From Rotaria sp. Silwood1 (lineage: Eukaryota > Rotifera > Eurotatoria > Philodinida > Philodinidae): a stretch of DNA of 64,000 bases. Positions 11,725-27,175 of the stretch are shown in pieces. A model generated the notes under the pieces. The model searched no databases. It was not told the origin of the DNA and worked only from the letters and a program-made list of their open reading frames with translations. Each line of letters opens with the position of its first letter. The stretch's first letter is position 1. The stretch is taken from NCBI GenBank assembly GCA_905250075.1, contig CAJNOP010000020.1, positions 2,164,862-2,228,861 of the forward strand, given 5' to 3'. A program made the position numbers and the translations under genes.

Positions 11725-11829
11725 TGGGTGTGAGTGTGGATGTGAGGTGGGTGTGGCTGTGGGTGAACGTGTCCGCGTGCGTGTATGAAAAGAGACCAAA
11801 CTTACACCCGCACCACATCCACACCCACG
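11725..11829. repeat. telomere-like palindrome with core (copy B)
   Basis: G-rich arm of GGGTGTGAGTGTGGATGTG-type units, core GTATGAAAAGAGACCAAAC, then a C-rich arm (CTTACACCCGCACCACATCC, then ACACCCAC). The core resembles those of copies A, E, F and G. Confidence 0.65.
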
Positions 11830-11985
11830 GTGCGAATACATTCCGTTAATGTAGTCATTCGAAGAAGCACTGTAATGAGTTCTCAGATGCAGTGCTGTCA
11901 AAAATCGATTGTATTCTACATTGTTGAATGTAAAAGTGTATAGATATAGTTTGGATATATTTCGGCAAAACAGTCCGAAACAAGA

Positions 11986-12147
11986 CCGTATACGGCCTAG
12001 TTTACGTATTGTTAAACGCTGTCTAGTAATCGCTTCGCAAAGGTTCCGTAATTGATACGTAAGTACACCGTAAATAGATCTCCGTAAACGAAATTCTATT
12101 GAATACGGTAAAGAAACCGTTTTTTATCCGTTACCTGCCGTATACGG
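11986..12147. repeat. short element bounded by CCGTATACGG palindromes
   Basis: Identical 10-bp palindromes CCGTATACGG at 11986-11995 and 12138-12147 bound about 140 bp rich in CCGTA/TACGG motifs. A related string (CCGTTTACCGTTACCTG) occurs near 5985. It may be a small MITE or solo remnant; I could not define target-site duplications. Confidence 0.3.
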
Positions 12148-12384
12148 ACCGTTCCATCTGACCTGGGTGTGGACGTTGTTGTCTTCTATTAGATGCGAGG
12201 TGTGTACATACCTTGCTCAATCTTTTTGTTCGTTTCTCTTACTCTCTGTTGATTATGTGGAAATGTATATGGTGTCGTATGTTTAGTTGAGATTTTCTGA
12301 AGGAACCAGTTTTTTAGTTTTTGGAAGAAAAACGAATTATCTTTTTTTGCCTTAGTTGTTACTACTGACAAAAAAATTGCATTG

Positions 12385-13135
12385 GTTCGCTACATCAAGT
12401 ACCCTAATGTCAAGTATCAGACAATTATCGGTTGAGGGCTGATCTAGTTAAAATTTATAGTCAAAACACTTTTTCACTACCTGATGAATATATACAGCTA
12501 AATACTTTTGTAAAGTATCATATGTGCTTTTACAAATATTGTCTGATGGTAAACATAGCAAAGAGTTATGCAGTGAAACAACATTGCTGATGTTTATCAT
12601 TTTTGTTTCGAGAACTAAAAGACAGTTGACTGCTTCTCACTTGTTACGGAAAAGAAGTATTGTCTTATTAGCTATACATATACTTTCTGGTTTTATATAG
12701 GAGCTATATATTTTTATATATGTAAAAGCATGGGAGGTAGAAATTTATTAATGACCAGAAGATAGATAATATGTGACCAATATAAAGAGAGAAAGCAAAG
12801 AGATGAAAAATAAATTTATCTCAGCATACTAGAACAGAAAGGTGCGTACGCGTGGATGCATGCCAACAGAGCTGAACAAGCATAGATGGGATTCACATGT
12901 AGAATGAAGTCATGCTATAATATTGGTAGGAACGAATTTCACTGCACTCATTGTTGTTATGTCTACCATCAGACAATATTTGTAAAAGCACATGTGATAC
13001 TTGACAAAAGTATTTAGCTGTATATATTCATCAAGCAGTAAAAATGTGTTTTGACTACAACTTTTTATGGGATCTGCCTCAGCCGATAATTGTTTTATAC
13101 TTGACATCAAAGTATTTGATGTAGTAAACCCATGC
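12385..13135. repeat. long inverted repeat, about 175-bp arms and 390-bp loop
   Basis: The left arm (about 12385-12562) contains TGATGAATATATACAGCTAA and GTGCTTTTACAAATATTGTC. The right arm (about 12955-13135) contains the reverse complements with few differences. The right arm lies in a 92-codon minus-strand frame (13188-12910, MSNKERFLGVDPRF...) that I do not recognise and that may be chance or an exon captured by the duplication. Foldback transposon and inverted gene-fragment duplication are both possible. Confidence 0.7.
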
Positions 13136-13800
13136 AGTTTCAGTTGAAATCTTGGGTCAACACCTAAGAACCTTTCCTTGTTAGACATAGAACTCTTGAA
13201 TGAAGAGTCGTTTAAAAAAAAGGATTCCAGGATTGATTAAATCTAATTATTAGGGTTCACTGAACTCTAATAATGAGAAAGATATAAGCTTGAATACTTG
13301 CAATTTTGACTACTTATACCTGACGACGTAACTTTGGCCACTAGCATAATTGTCTTTTATAGGTACTGACACACAGTTATTAATAAAGAAAAGAGCTAAT
13401 TCTAAGAGAAGAAGACGAAGAAAAACAAATTATTGCAATCGTCTTTGGAAAATACGCTATCATTGAGTCTGTCGTTATATATATGAAAAGTTGTCTGACG
13501 ATTTGAAGAAATATTCAGAGTATCGTCTTTGCATTATATTTATTCGAAGTACATTATGAAAGAAGTAAAGAATAGAAAATGACAGTATGTATGAATAAAA
13601 AAAAAGATGAGAAAATAATGTAATATGTTGTGTATTGTTGTGTCCTAATTGTTGATGTTGACATCTGAGTTATAGTTATAATATATGATTGTGTATCCTT
13701 AGTATTTGTTATCATATTGGCGATAATACTAATATTATTGAAGCAATTAAAAGTCTTTGGTGATATACTAATAGAAACAATTGAAGAAATTATATTCTTT

Positions 13801-14037
13801 TCATTTGATAATAGGTTTTTCATCAGTTTTATAAGCATTGTGCATAGTCCATAGATCATATTGTTTACTGACAGCTTCTCTAACCAGTTTACCAACATTT
13901 TGATTATTACAATTGTTTAATTCACACCAAAATTTAATTGATGAATTATGTTTGAAGATTGCTCGAATAGGTTTGGTTTCTTCATTTTCTTCTTCTTGAT
14001 TGTTTAGAAAATACATGAGCACATTTGCAATGAACAA
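13801..14037 (-). pseudogene. fragment related to the adjacent secreted Cys protein
   Basis: Minus-strand frame of 78 codons. A segment FWCELNNCNNQNVGKLV resembles VCYSNDKCDNQFVVEYYNRL of the gene at 14173-14922 (C-x5/6-C-x-NQ spacing). It has no signal peptide and no clear acceptor. It could be a duplicated exon, a 3' exon of an alternative isoform, or a remnant. Confidence 0.35.
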
Positions 14038-14172
14038 TATTTTCTATATCATTTAATATAGATGATTATTGAATGTGTTTCTGTTCTTACTCGGCATTCA
14101 TAAATTATTTTATAAAATTGCAAGTGTATAACTCAATTACTTGCATACCAATATTGATAATATAAGAATATT

Positions 14173-14922
14173 TCATTTGTGTTTGATAAACATTCTTATT
14201 TCAGTGGTGAGATCAAGCATTGGTAATGCATGCAGATCTATATTTTCACATTTACCTTCAACAAGAGTTGTATCCATTGAATAATACCATGAACATGAAT
14301 TACGATAACAAGGTTCTACATAATCTCCATTGCCAACAGTACATTCATCTAAAGAACGATTTATGAACTTTCATCTATGATTAAATCTCGGTATGAAAAT
14401 AAATCTGTTTCGTTCAGATAAAATCTCATAACTCTTATGATTCTTACTTTTTTTGTCACCTTGAACTTGTATGAAAGGATGAATAAGAGATTCCAAATTT
14501 TTATAATTTGTTTTAACCAACCGATTGTAATATTCAACAACGAACTGATTATCACATTTATCATTGCTATAGCACACTAAATGTACTATAGTCTTAATCG
14601 AACTTTGATTTGTTTCTTTTTCTGAATTGTGTGATATAATAGAAGTAAAAATGTGTGCATAAACGTTTTCAACAGTACGAAGATGTGGTAATTCCATTGA
14701 TTGACCGAACTTTATCATCAACTTTTGAGCAATAAAATCCCATTCCATATATGCTTGGCACATGGTACTATTACTACATTTCAGACGGTTAAGAATTGTT
14801 TCGATTTTAGTTAAACTAAGTTCGGCTGATGAGAGTTGTAATTGAATCTTATCAACACATTTAATACCATTACAAACTGTAATGCACAGCATGAAAATGA
14901 TGAAATGAATGAGTGATGCCAT
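14173..14922 (-). CDS. small secreted Cys-containing protein, unrecognised
   Basis: Two exons, 14922-14448 and 14348-14173, joined through a 99-nt intron (GTAAGA...TTTAG). Phase is kept and the product is 216 residues. Without this splice the frame would meet TGA codons. The N-terminus is a clear signal peptide (MASLIHFIIFMLCITVCNG), so the product probably enters the secretory pathway. Mature cysteines sit in pairs (LKCSNSTMCQ, VCYSNDKCDN, ECTVGNGDYVEPCYRNSCSW, GKCENI), suggesting disulfides. There is no membrane segment after the signal. I do not recognise the family; it may be lineage-specific. Confidence 0.6.
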
Positions 14923-14939
14923 CTTGCTATGTAGTAAAA

Positions 14940-16225
14940 TTCAATGATTTTGTACGTGTTCCAAAGCCCACTAATATATTATTTTGAAAACATGAAAATA
15001 TAATACGTGCTAGTAATCGATTATATCGAGATGCCATAGTTTGACAAGAAAAACTTTGTTCATGAAAGAAAAATGTAATACATACATGATAACTATACAC
15101 AAACATATATAGATATATCATGACTCTTATGAAAATGACATTATCAATCATACTAATTAATATAATAAGCATGACAAAAAATCTCTGACTTACACATTCC
15201 TATTATTTGACTATTGCTTTAAACTAATCAATGAAAATTTATACATACTGAGACTTTTTCATTACTATGTACTTATTTAACTGTGCATAGACACTTGAAA
15301 ATAGCTCAAACTTATCTAGAATCAATACTTGATAAATTTAAGATCTTTGGATTTCAAAGGAAGATTTTTACACACCGAAAACGTTTGTCAATTTCAATTC
15401 TTTTTCAATATTTGATTTTAATATAGAATTAAATCGTTCATAAATTTGTTCTATCAAACGATTTTCAACTTTTTTCAAACTGATTGAAAATTAGTAAAAA
15501 CATAAATCAATATCATTGTCAAATATTATTTCGAAAATAATTATTGTTCCTTATCTGATTTGTTTCAGACATATTTTCTGTTCTATTTCTTTAATAAAAA
15601 AAATGATGCTGAGCACATGACAAAACTATCGTTGTTGATAACATTCCTATTAGGCATTTCAATCATGTCAATATTTTCTAAGGTTAACATGTGCTTCTTC
15701 TTTATGTACAAATTATGACTATATTCATAGATTAGAGTGTTAGCAATGCTTCACGTGTAAAATGTACTCAGCCAACTTAAACGATTAATATAATGTTGTA
15801 TTTGTAACTTAAAAGCTTAAATTATTAAAACATCTCGCTTAGAGAGTTGAACAATAAGTTAATAAGATTCTTCTTTGTCAATAATGTTCTTTAATATTAG
15901 AAGTTTATAGCATTATCTGATGAGTGGACCAACACCGTTTATGTAATGCTTTTCAATTAATGACTTCCATTTTCTTGTATTTATTTTCGATTGTCAAACA
16001 TATTCTATACATTTCCTGTAGATGACACTTAAAATTAATTGTTAACACTCCCTATATGATAATTTTTAAGTACTTGTCTGTTTTTCTGCTGTATTCGAAA
16101 GAGGGAGTAACATGCCAATGTTTGGAAATGCATGAATTTTTACCACTGGATAAGTCATTATCAATCAAATTTTTGGAAGAAGACATTTCGAAACGAAATA
16201 GAAGACAAAAAGTTAAATCAATTAT
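14940..16225. other. intergenic, nothing recognised
   Basis: AT-rich spacer upstream of the secreted-protein gene and GTF3C6. The short frames here have no supporting features. Confidence 0.5.
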
Positions 16226-16684
16226 ATGGAAGTAGACATTCCTTCTGATCCTAAAGATCCATTAACAAAATCTTCCAACAATGCTGAACAATCCCACGAA
16301 CAAGAACAAGAGGAAGAAGAAGAATTTCTAATAATGGCTGATATTGGACATGATATTGATCAACAAACTGTTCTCGAACATGCTGTAAAATCTGAAATTC
16401 GAGCAATTGATATTGATGGTACTAATCCATTTATACAAATTGGTCCATATACATTTCAAGGTCAATATAATTATATTCTTGGTACAAATTTATTTTTTAG
16501 TACAACATCAGCATCTCTCGATGACAATATCAGTACAAGTAGTCGAACTGATGAAGCAACAACAAATAATCCAAATGGAAATGATTTAAATTTAATTGGT
16601 ACAAGTGATAAAAAACTAAATCTATCACGTGTTTATATCTATCCAAAAAAGACTGATGATATTGATAATCAGTCGAAATCTTGA
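16226..16684 (+). CDS. GTF3C6: TFIIIC subunit 6-like protein (GTF3C6)
   Basis: Single-exon frame of 152 residues. The N-terminus is acidic (QEQEEEEEF) and leads into the TFIIIC subunit 6 (tau-type triple-barrel) domain. IRAIDIDGTNPFIQIGPYTF followed by GQYNYILGTNLFF parallels the vertebrate segment in which VLGIDTERPILQV is followed by AGEYEDTLGT. The family anchors TFIIIC subunits that bind the A box of Pol III promoters. The C-terminal tail is Ser/Thr/Asn-rich. AATAAA occurs at about 16699. The gene is convergent with CDC16, and the stop codons are 121 bp apart. Assignment rests on one domain but the match is characteristic. Confidence 0.8.
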   Translation: MEVDIPSDPKDPLTKSSNNAEQSHEQEQEEEEEFLIMADIGHDIDQQTVLEHAVKSEIRAIDIDGTNPFIQIGPYTFQGQYNYILGTNLFFSTTSASLDDNISTSSRTDEATTNNPNGNDLNLIGTSDKKLNLSRVYIYPKKTDDIDNQSKS

Positions 16685-16804
16685 TGTAATATATGTTCAA
16701 TAAAAATAAAAGAAAAATAATAGTAGAAGACAAAGAAAAAAAAAATCTGACAATTTTATTTTTGAAAATATAAATTTTTCTTTTTTATTATTCTTTTTTA
16801 TGTT

Positions 16805-19800
16805 CTATGTTGTAATCATTGATGAACTTCCTTGATCAGATTCTTCTACAGCAGGAAGTGGTGCTGACACCGGATTTATTTCTGTTTGAGTGATTGTGCT
16901 ATTTTGTCGAGTTGACAAATACTCGTTGAGATCACTTGGTGGTTCTAATATTGAAAAACAAAGTTTTTTTCTTTTGATTTAGCTTTCTTATTTTACCTGG
17001 TAATTGTTCGACATAGGTTTTGCTTTGTGTCATATTAAAACATTTATTTAAAAGTGTTTGAGCAAATGAACTAGCTGGACTTAACCAAAGTCCCTAACGA
17101 AAAAAAAAACTGATTTCGATTTAATAGGAAAAAAAAGAAGAATCCTTACTTGATGAAGATATTCAATAGCTTGACCATAATTTCCTTGTAAAGCATGTAC
17201 AAATCCAATAGCAATAAGTGTTTGTGGATTACGTGGTGTTAAGCCAAGACATTTTTTAAAATGTATTATAGCTTCATCATATTTTCTAAAATAAATTTTT
17301 GTATTATTTATATTGAAACTTTTTTTCTTTTTTACTTTAATTTTCGACATGCATGTCCCATATTATTAAATAATGGTTCCCAAAATGGTAATAAATCAAC
17401 TTGATCAATAGCTTCAACTTTAATTAAAGCACGTTGAAAAAAAAGTAATGCATGATGATATCTAAATAAAATTTTATAGAGTTTCTTTGTTTATTTGTTT
17501 GAAAAGACTTTTGTTAATACATACTCTCGATTAAGATAATTAATAACACCTAATTCATGAAGTACAGCTGGATCATCGGGATAAAATTTTAATGATTCGG
17601 AATATAAACGTTCAGCTAACCGAAGATTATTTGTTAAACTATATTCAAGACCAACATAAAGAATTGGTAAATGACATCTATACAAAATAAAAATATGAAT
17701 ATTTAAATTCAAGCAAAATTTAATATTCTGCACGTACCCGCGCATAACATCTGCGGCGGTAAAATATGCTGAAATAGCATGATCATGTTCAGATTCAAGA
17801 CCATATGAATGACCTAATGCAAGCCATGCTGGACCAAAACTTCGACATAATGACGTGGCTTTTCTAAAATAAAATGAAAAAAAAAATAAACAAATAAAAA
17901 ACTGATCAATTCTCATACGCTAAATAACGACGTGTTGGCTCAGGTTTTTTTGTTACCAAATAATAACAACCAACTGCTAACCAACTGATCTAAAATTTGA
18001 AAAAATATTTTATTTTTTTGTTCTCTAAAGAATTTCTAAATTTTCATACTGGATTTTCTGGACATTGTCTTGCTAATCGATGTCCCAAACTAAATAATTC
18101 TATTTAAAACAATGATCAAATCTATTGTTCTTTTTTTTTCACAAATTACAAACCAGTTTTATCTTTCATTTCATAAAGTAATGCAATATATATAAACAAA
18201 CCATGTTGATGAAATGGATTATGAGTAAGAACTCTATACATAATTAAATACAAATAATGTATAAAAACACAACGAAGGAGAAACAACAGAGCCTAGAGAT
18301 TGTGAGATTCGGACGCAATTGATCAAACTTTTTCAGATTCGATCGAACTATTCTATGATACTCTCAATGAAATTGTCCAATCGAAATCAAATAGCCATAT
18401 CCAAGATGTAACATATATCTCTCCGGTTTGTTTTTTTGTATTCAATGACTAGCACATCCTACACATTTCTCCGATAATAAGAGCTCATCGTGTTCAAAAT
18501 TTTCGAATCCAAGACCAAACCGATGGGCTCTAGCGGAGACTTCAGACTTCAAGTCTCATGAAATCTTGGAGTTCGCTGTTGCCACCTTCGTAAGAAAAAA
18601 ACAAACACGACATACTTTTTACATAAATCAAATGATTCACGAAATTTATAATTATAATAACATTTTTCTGCAATCTAAATAGAATGGGAAGTGTTTAGAA
18701 TGTTATTCTATTTATTTTAATATAGCATACATTTATACAATAATCGGCATTATCATTTAATAAACCGATGGTAAATGTTGGAAGATTAACAATAATTGGT
18801 TTCATATACTAAATAAAATTGAATAATTCGTTTTAGAACTTTTTCTAATAAGAATAAAATCTAAAGTAATTTTTTTTTACTTGATGAATTTCTTGTTCAT
18901 ATAAACATCGTACAACTGAAGCAACATCAGAATCACATTGTTTTTCAATGACCATTCTTTCGACTAATCGTTGTTCTAAAAATCAATCATGAGTCTTCGT
19001 ATAAACTACTCCTCTCCCCTCCTCTCCAAAAAAATACCTTCTTCTGGTGTATACATATGTTTCTTAATTAATTTTTCATATGCCTCTGCACAAAAAACAT
19101 CGAAACGAAGAGCTTCTTCATAAAATTTCATTGCTTGCTGTAATGAACCAAGAATCTCAGCGACTTTTCCACGTAATAAACATATTGATGCACGAAGCTA
19201 AATAAAACATATATTATCAAGAAAAAAAAATGAATTAATAAAATAAGTTAATACAGGATTAGAAAATTCAAAATTTGTTATTTTTGGTGTAAATGGTGTT
19301 TTAAATGATGTTCCTGGTTGTTGTTGTTGTTGTTGTTGATCTACATCAAGAAATTCTTCAAGTACTTCAAGAACAGTTGCTGCTGTTTGGTAATCTTTCA
19401 AATTAAACTAGAAGGAAATTTTAATAAAAAGAAAACTCTAGATATAACTAATATATATATGTTTCTATTTACATGACAAAGAGCAACAAGATATTTAAAT
19501 TGAGGATCTGTCTAGAAGAAAAGAAAGATAAAATTTCGTTTATAATGATTAGAAAAAAAAGTTTTACATGATACATAGGAGAATTTTCAAGAAGAATACG
19601 GGTTCGATTATAATCACCATTGGACATAAAACATTTTGCAACAAGAAGTAAATCATCAGGTGAATCTATAGATAATAAAATCTTTTTTTTTAAATATTAC
19701 ACAAATTAAATAATTTACTTCGATTTAGTGAAAGTAATTTATCGCCCCAAAAAGCAGCTGATTCGAATTGACGCTAAATAAATTTAGAATTATGTTTTTA

Positions 19801-22424
19801 TATAATGATAATCAATTTTGCTTTTGAATTGACAGATAATATATAAAAAACAATTTTTTTAAAATGAATTCTCAAATAAAACAAAACTCAGTTATGATTT
19901 TTTTTGCGAAATTCGATTGATAGACTAATATTTAGAAAACTTCATATCATTTGAAAATCTTAGTTTGAAAATTATTTCATCAAACAAGTATTAGCTTCAA
20001 TCAGAATCGCGCAGTTTGTTCTATTATCGAATAGCTCTTAGTATTAGTACTTAACAGATGAGGTCAAATTTCTATCATTGAATAAATAATTTATTTAATG
20101 CATATTTATATAACCATATTATATAATTACTGTTTTCCAGAACACTTAATGCTTTGTTTACCCGACTGTATCCCGATTTACATACAACATTCTATCGTTT
20201 GTATCCAGTTATCAAGACAATGAGTGTAGACTACAGATGCAGTTTGCCGCGGAAATGACTAATTTTCCACATAAGAAGAAATTTTTTCAAAACTTTCTAT
20301 TATGACAATGAAACAGTTTATTTCATTTAGCTATGAATAATTATACAATCAAAGATTGATCTATTTCAACTTTGACTCAATCAAACACCCTCAAATTTTT
20401 CGTACGACTCATATACATAATACTGCTTAGGAATATCATTAATGACTTTATTGACAAAATATAGCTTACTATATAGTGAGAAAAACACACGTGAAGCGAA
20501 TCATTGATAATTTTCAGTTCATATCTAGCACAAAAAATACGAGAAAATCGAAATAAACTCTATTAATCATAATGCATTGATTGAGACAGAGCAAAAATTT
20601 TGAACTAGTTAATTGAAACATCGATGACTGAGATATTTCAAATATGCAATTATGAAAAATGCTTTTTATAGAAAAGTTGATGAATAGATTCCTAAAGGAC
20701 TCATTTATAAGTTTGAATTATTAGTTATGAATCCGAATACTCAATCTAACTTGTACTAAAAGTGCAATCTGTGTATATCAGCAGGACATCATTAATAAAG
20801 TTTATTCTGATTTCTCGTGTTTCTATGCTAGATGAGGACCGATAATTATCAATAGATCGCTCGACATTTATTTTTCTTACTTGATGAACTTGAAAAGTCT
20901 CTATCATTAACAAAAACATCTTGACCTATTTCATTAAAACAACATGAAGATCATTCAATGTTTTATCGTATAGTATTACATAGGAAAAAACTAATTGTTA
21001 CTAATTATAAAAAACATAAGTAGTTTCGACTTGAAAGGGTAACATATCATTAAATGATAGGTAAGAAAGAAAGAAGCTGTTTTATTACTTCATAAAGCTA
21101 AATAAATTATGAAAGCTACAGGTGAAGCTTATGCTATTATCTCCAAAGAAAACGTATTTATTACGTCAAGCTTTACTTCGTAAATTGGTTGACGAGACAT
21201 TTCATCAATGAGTATAGGTGCATGCAAATAGATTCTTAACCTCTGGCATATATACAACTGTAAGAGTACCGTAGAAATTCCTATAAATTGTGTATATCAA
21301 ATCGATATAGAAAAAGAGATTTCCAAAATATCTAATTATTAATTCAGTATATTATTAATCAAGAAGAATAATCTATTAGATAAACATCTGTGAAAAAAAG
21401 AGAGAGAAGGACGCCATGATATTTACGATAAACGACTATTTCTTGAGAATAGTATAGTGCTAGATGAAAAATATTTCTTCTTATCCAGTTTTTTTAGAAA
21501 AATCAATCTTTTTAATTTTATTCTTATCTAGATAAGAAAACGTTTACATAAAGTAACATTTTCATTTTCCCCTTGGTTTTACTCTTGAAGCTTAAAGTTC
21601 ATGGTCATATATCTGTATCTTGAGCCGCTATGGTTGAGTAGCTACATAGTTTGACACTTTTTCACAAGGTACTGTGCTCAAGCCTTGAAACCATCAGCCA
21701 TAAAATGACCCTGAGCAAGTCACTCATGGTTGTTTGTCTCGGATCACTCGTCCGATACAATGCTGACTACGTTATGAAATACACCTACGCTTACAGTTGA
21801 TCAGTGTGTATAGAGTTCAAGCAATTTAGTACAATAACTCTGTGTCAGGTTAGACTTCTATCTAGAGCTACATATAGTATTAATTGTATGTTAGATATTA
21901 GGCTATTTTCCTTGTATATCTATATATTTTATTGATTCTAAAGTCTGAACCAATGAAAATAATGTAAACAATAATTTTACATGCAGAAAGTACTCAAGAT
22001 GCTAGACGTGGTAGAATTTTGAAAGAAATTCAAAATTACAAAACAAATAGTTTTCTACAAGATAACACCTCGACAAGATTTTATCGACTTATGAAGCATG
22101 CTAATTTAGAATAAACCTTCAATTTTTAAAAGAAACTATTCAAAGAATTTCAATAAAAATTTAACTGTCACTTGTAACAATTTCATCAATGTCTACATAT
22201 GATAGAAAAGTATTTGTTCTACAATCCTTTTTTCTTTCAATACTTCATGTTATTTCTATAAAAAAGATACGAAACAACAAAATTTTCATCGTCTCTGTGT
22301 GTGTGTGCAAATCTGAACATCTTTAAAATTCCGGGTTTTTCATTACCTGTGCTGAATAATCTTCAACAACTTTACGTAATCGATTAACAACACGTTGAAG
22401 TTGTTCTTCAGGATTATCAATCAT
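16805..22424 (-). CDS. CDC16: anaphase-promoting complex subunit 6 (CDC16)
   Basis: TPR subunit of the APC/C ubiquitin ligase. Eighteen exons: 22424-22347, 19773-19719, 19665-19568, 19511-19473, 19407-19255, 19197-19038, 18975-18881, 18808-18731, 18674-18616, 18233-18154, 18099-18050, 17989-17919, 17863-17738, 17677-17525, 17461-17336, 17285-17150, 17093-16997 and 16944-16805. All phases fit and give 597 residues (human about 620). Family signatures: GPAWLALGHSYGLESEHDHA, AYFTAADVMRG, CHLPILYVGLEYSLTNN, WEPLFNNMGHACRKLKKYDE, and TPRNPQTLIAIGFVHALQGN. A Q7 run is present near residue 120. Intron 1 is 2,573 nt, far longer than the rest. The gene starts 578 bp from the divergent SRPK ATG. Confidence 0.95.
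21624..21790 (+). mobile_element. candidate tRNA-derived SINE in CDC16 intron 1
   Basis: GCCGCTATGGTTGAGTAGCT contains an A-box-like TGGTTGAGTAG at 21631-21641, ten of eleven positions of TRGYNNARNGG. About 40 nt on, GCCTTGAAACC (21682-21692) is a degenerate B box. Downstream, GACCCTGAGCAAGTCACTCA resembles the body motif of tRNA-derived SINEs. Ends and target duplications are not visible, and no second copy is in the window. Confidence 0.35.
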
Positions 22425-23002
22425 TATTGAATTTTGGTTTAGGACAATAGAAAACAAATGTCTATAGAAAGAATTCAAATGGACGGACAGCTGTATATCT
22501 GACTCATACAGTATAAAAAAAAATGATCATTTTTGATTGGTCGAAAATTCACCTTTATTCATGTATAGTATCCTCTATCCATTTTTGCTTGAACTGTCAA
22601 ATGATAAAACGAATATATATGCATAAGTGTGCTATTATGATAATAAATTCGAATAGCTGCCTGATTGATCACAAGCAAAAACAGTCAAGTCATCAGCAAA
22701 CGATGCTACTGCGACTACAACTTCATAATGTTTGTGTATTGGTCGTTGTGGCTGTAGACCCCTACGGCATTAGTTTAAATTTATTTTATTAAAATGTTTC
22801 TAGATAAATCTCTCCTACTGTTTTCGTTTGTCGTTTTTTATTCAAACGATGCAGGTATATATTAAAAAGCCTTCAATAAACATCAAATAAACATATAGTC
22901 AATGATTATTCTATTTCAATCATTCATATTATATTAATATTATCTTGGTATTTATCAATCTAATATTTTATTTGTTTTCAAATTCAAATATATATATTAA
23001 AT

Positions 23003-27175
<4,173 letters not shown>

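Noticed and set aside
14927..15172. 81-codon hydrophobic minus-strand frame upstream of the secreted-protein gene
   Set aside because: AT-rich hydrophobic translation, no signal that it is coding; lies where the promoter should be.
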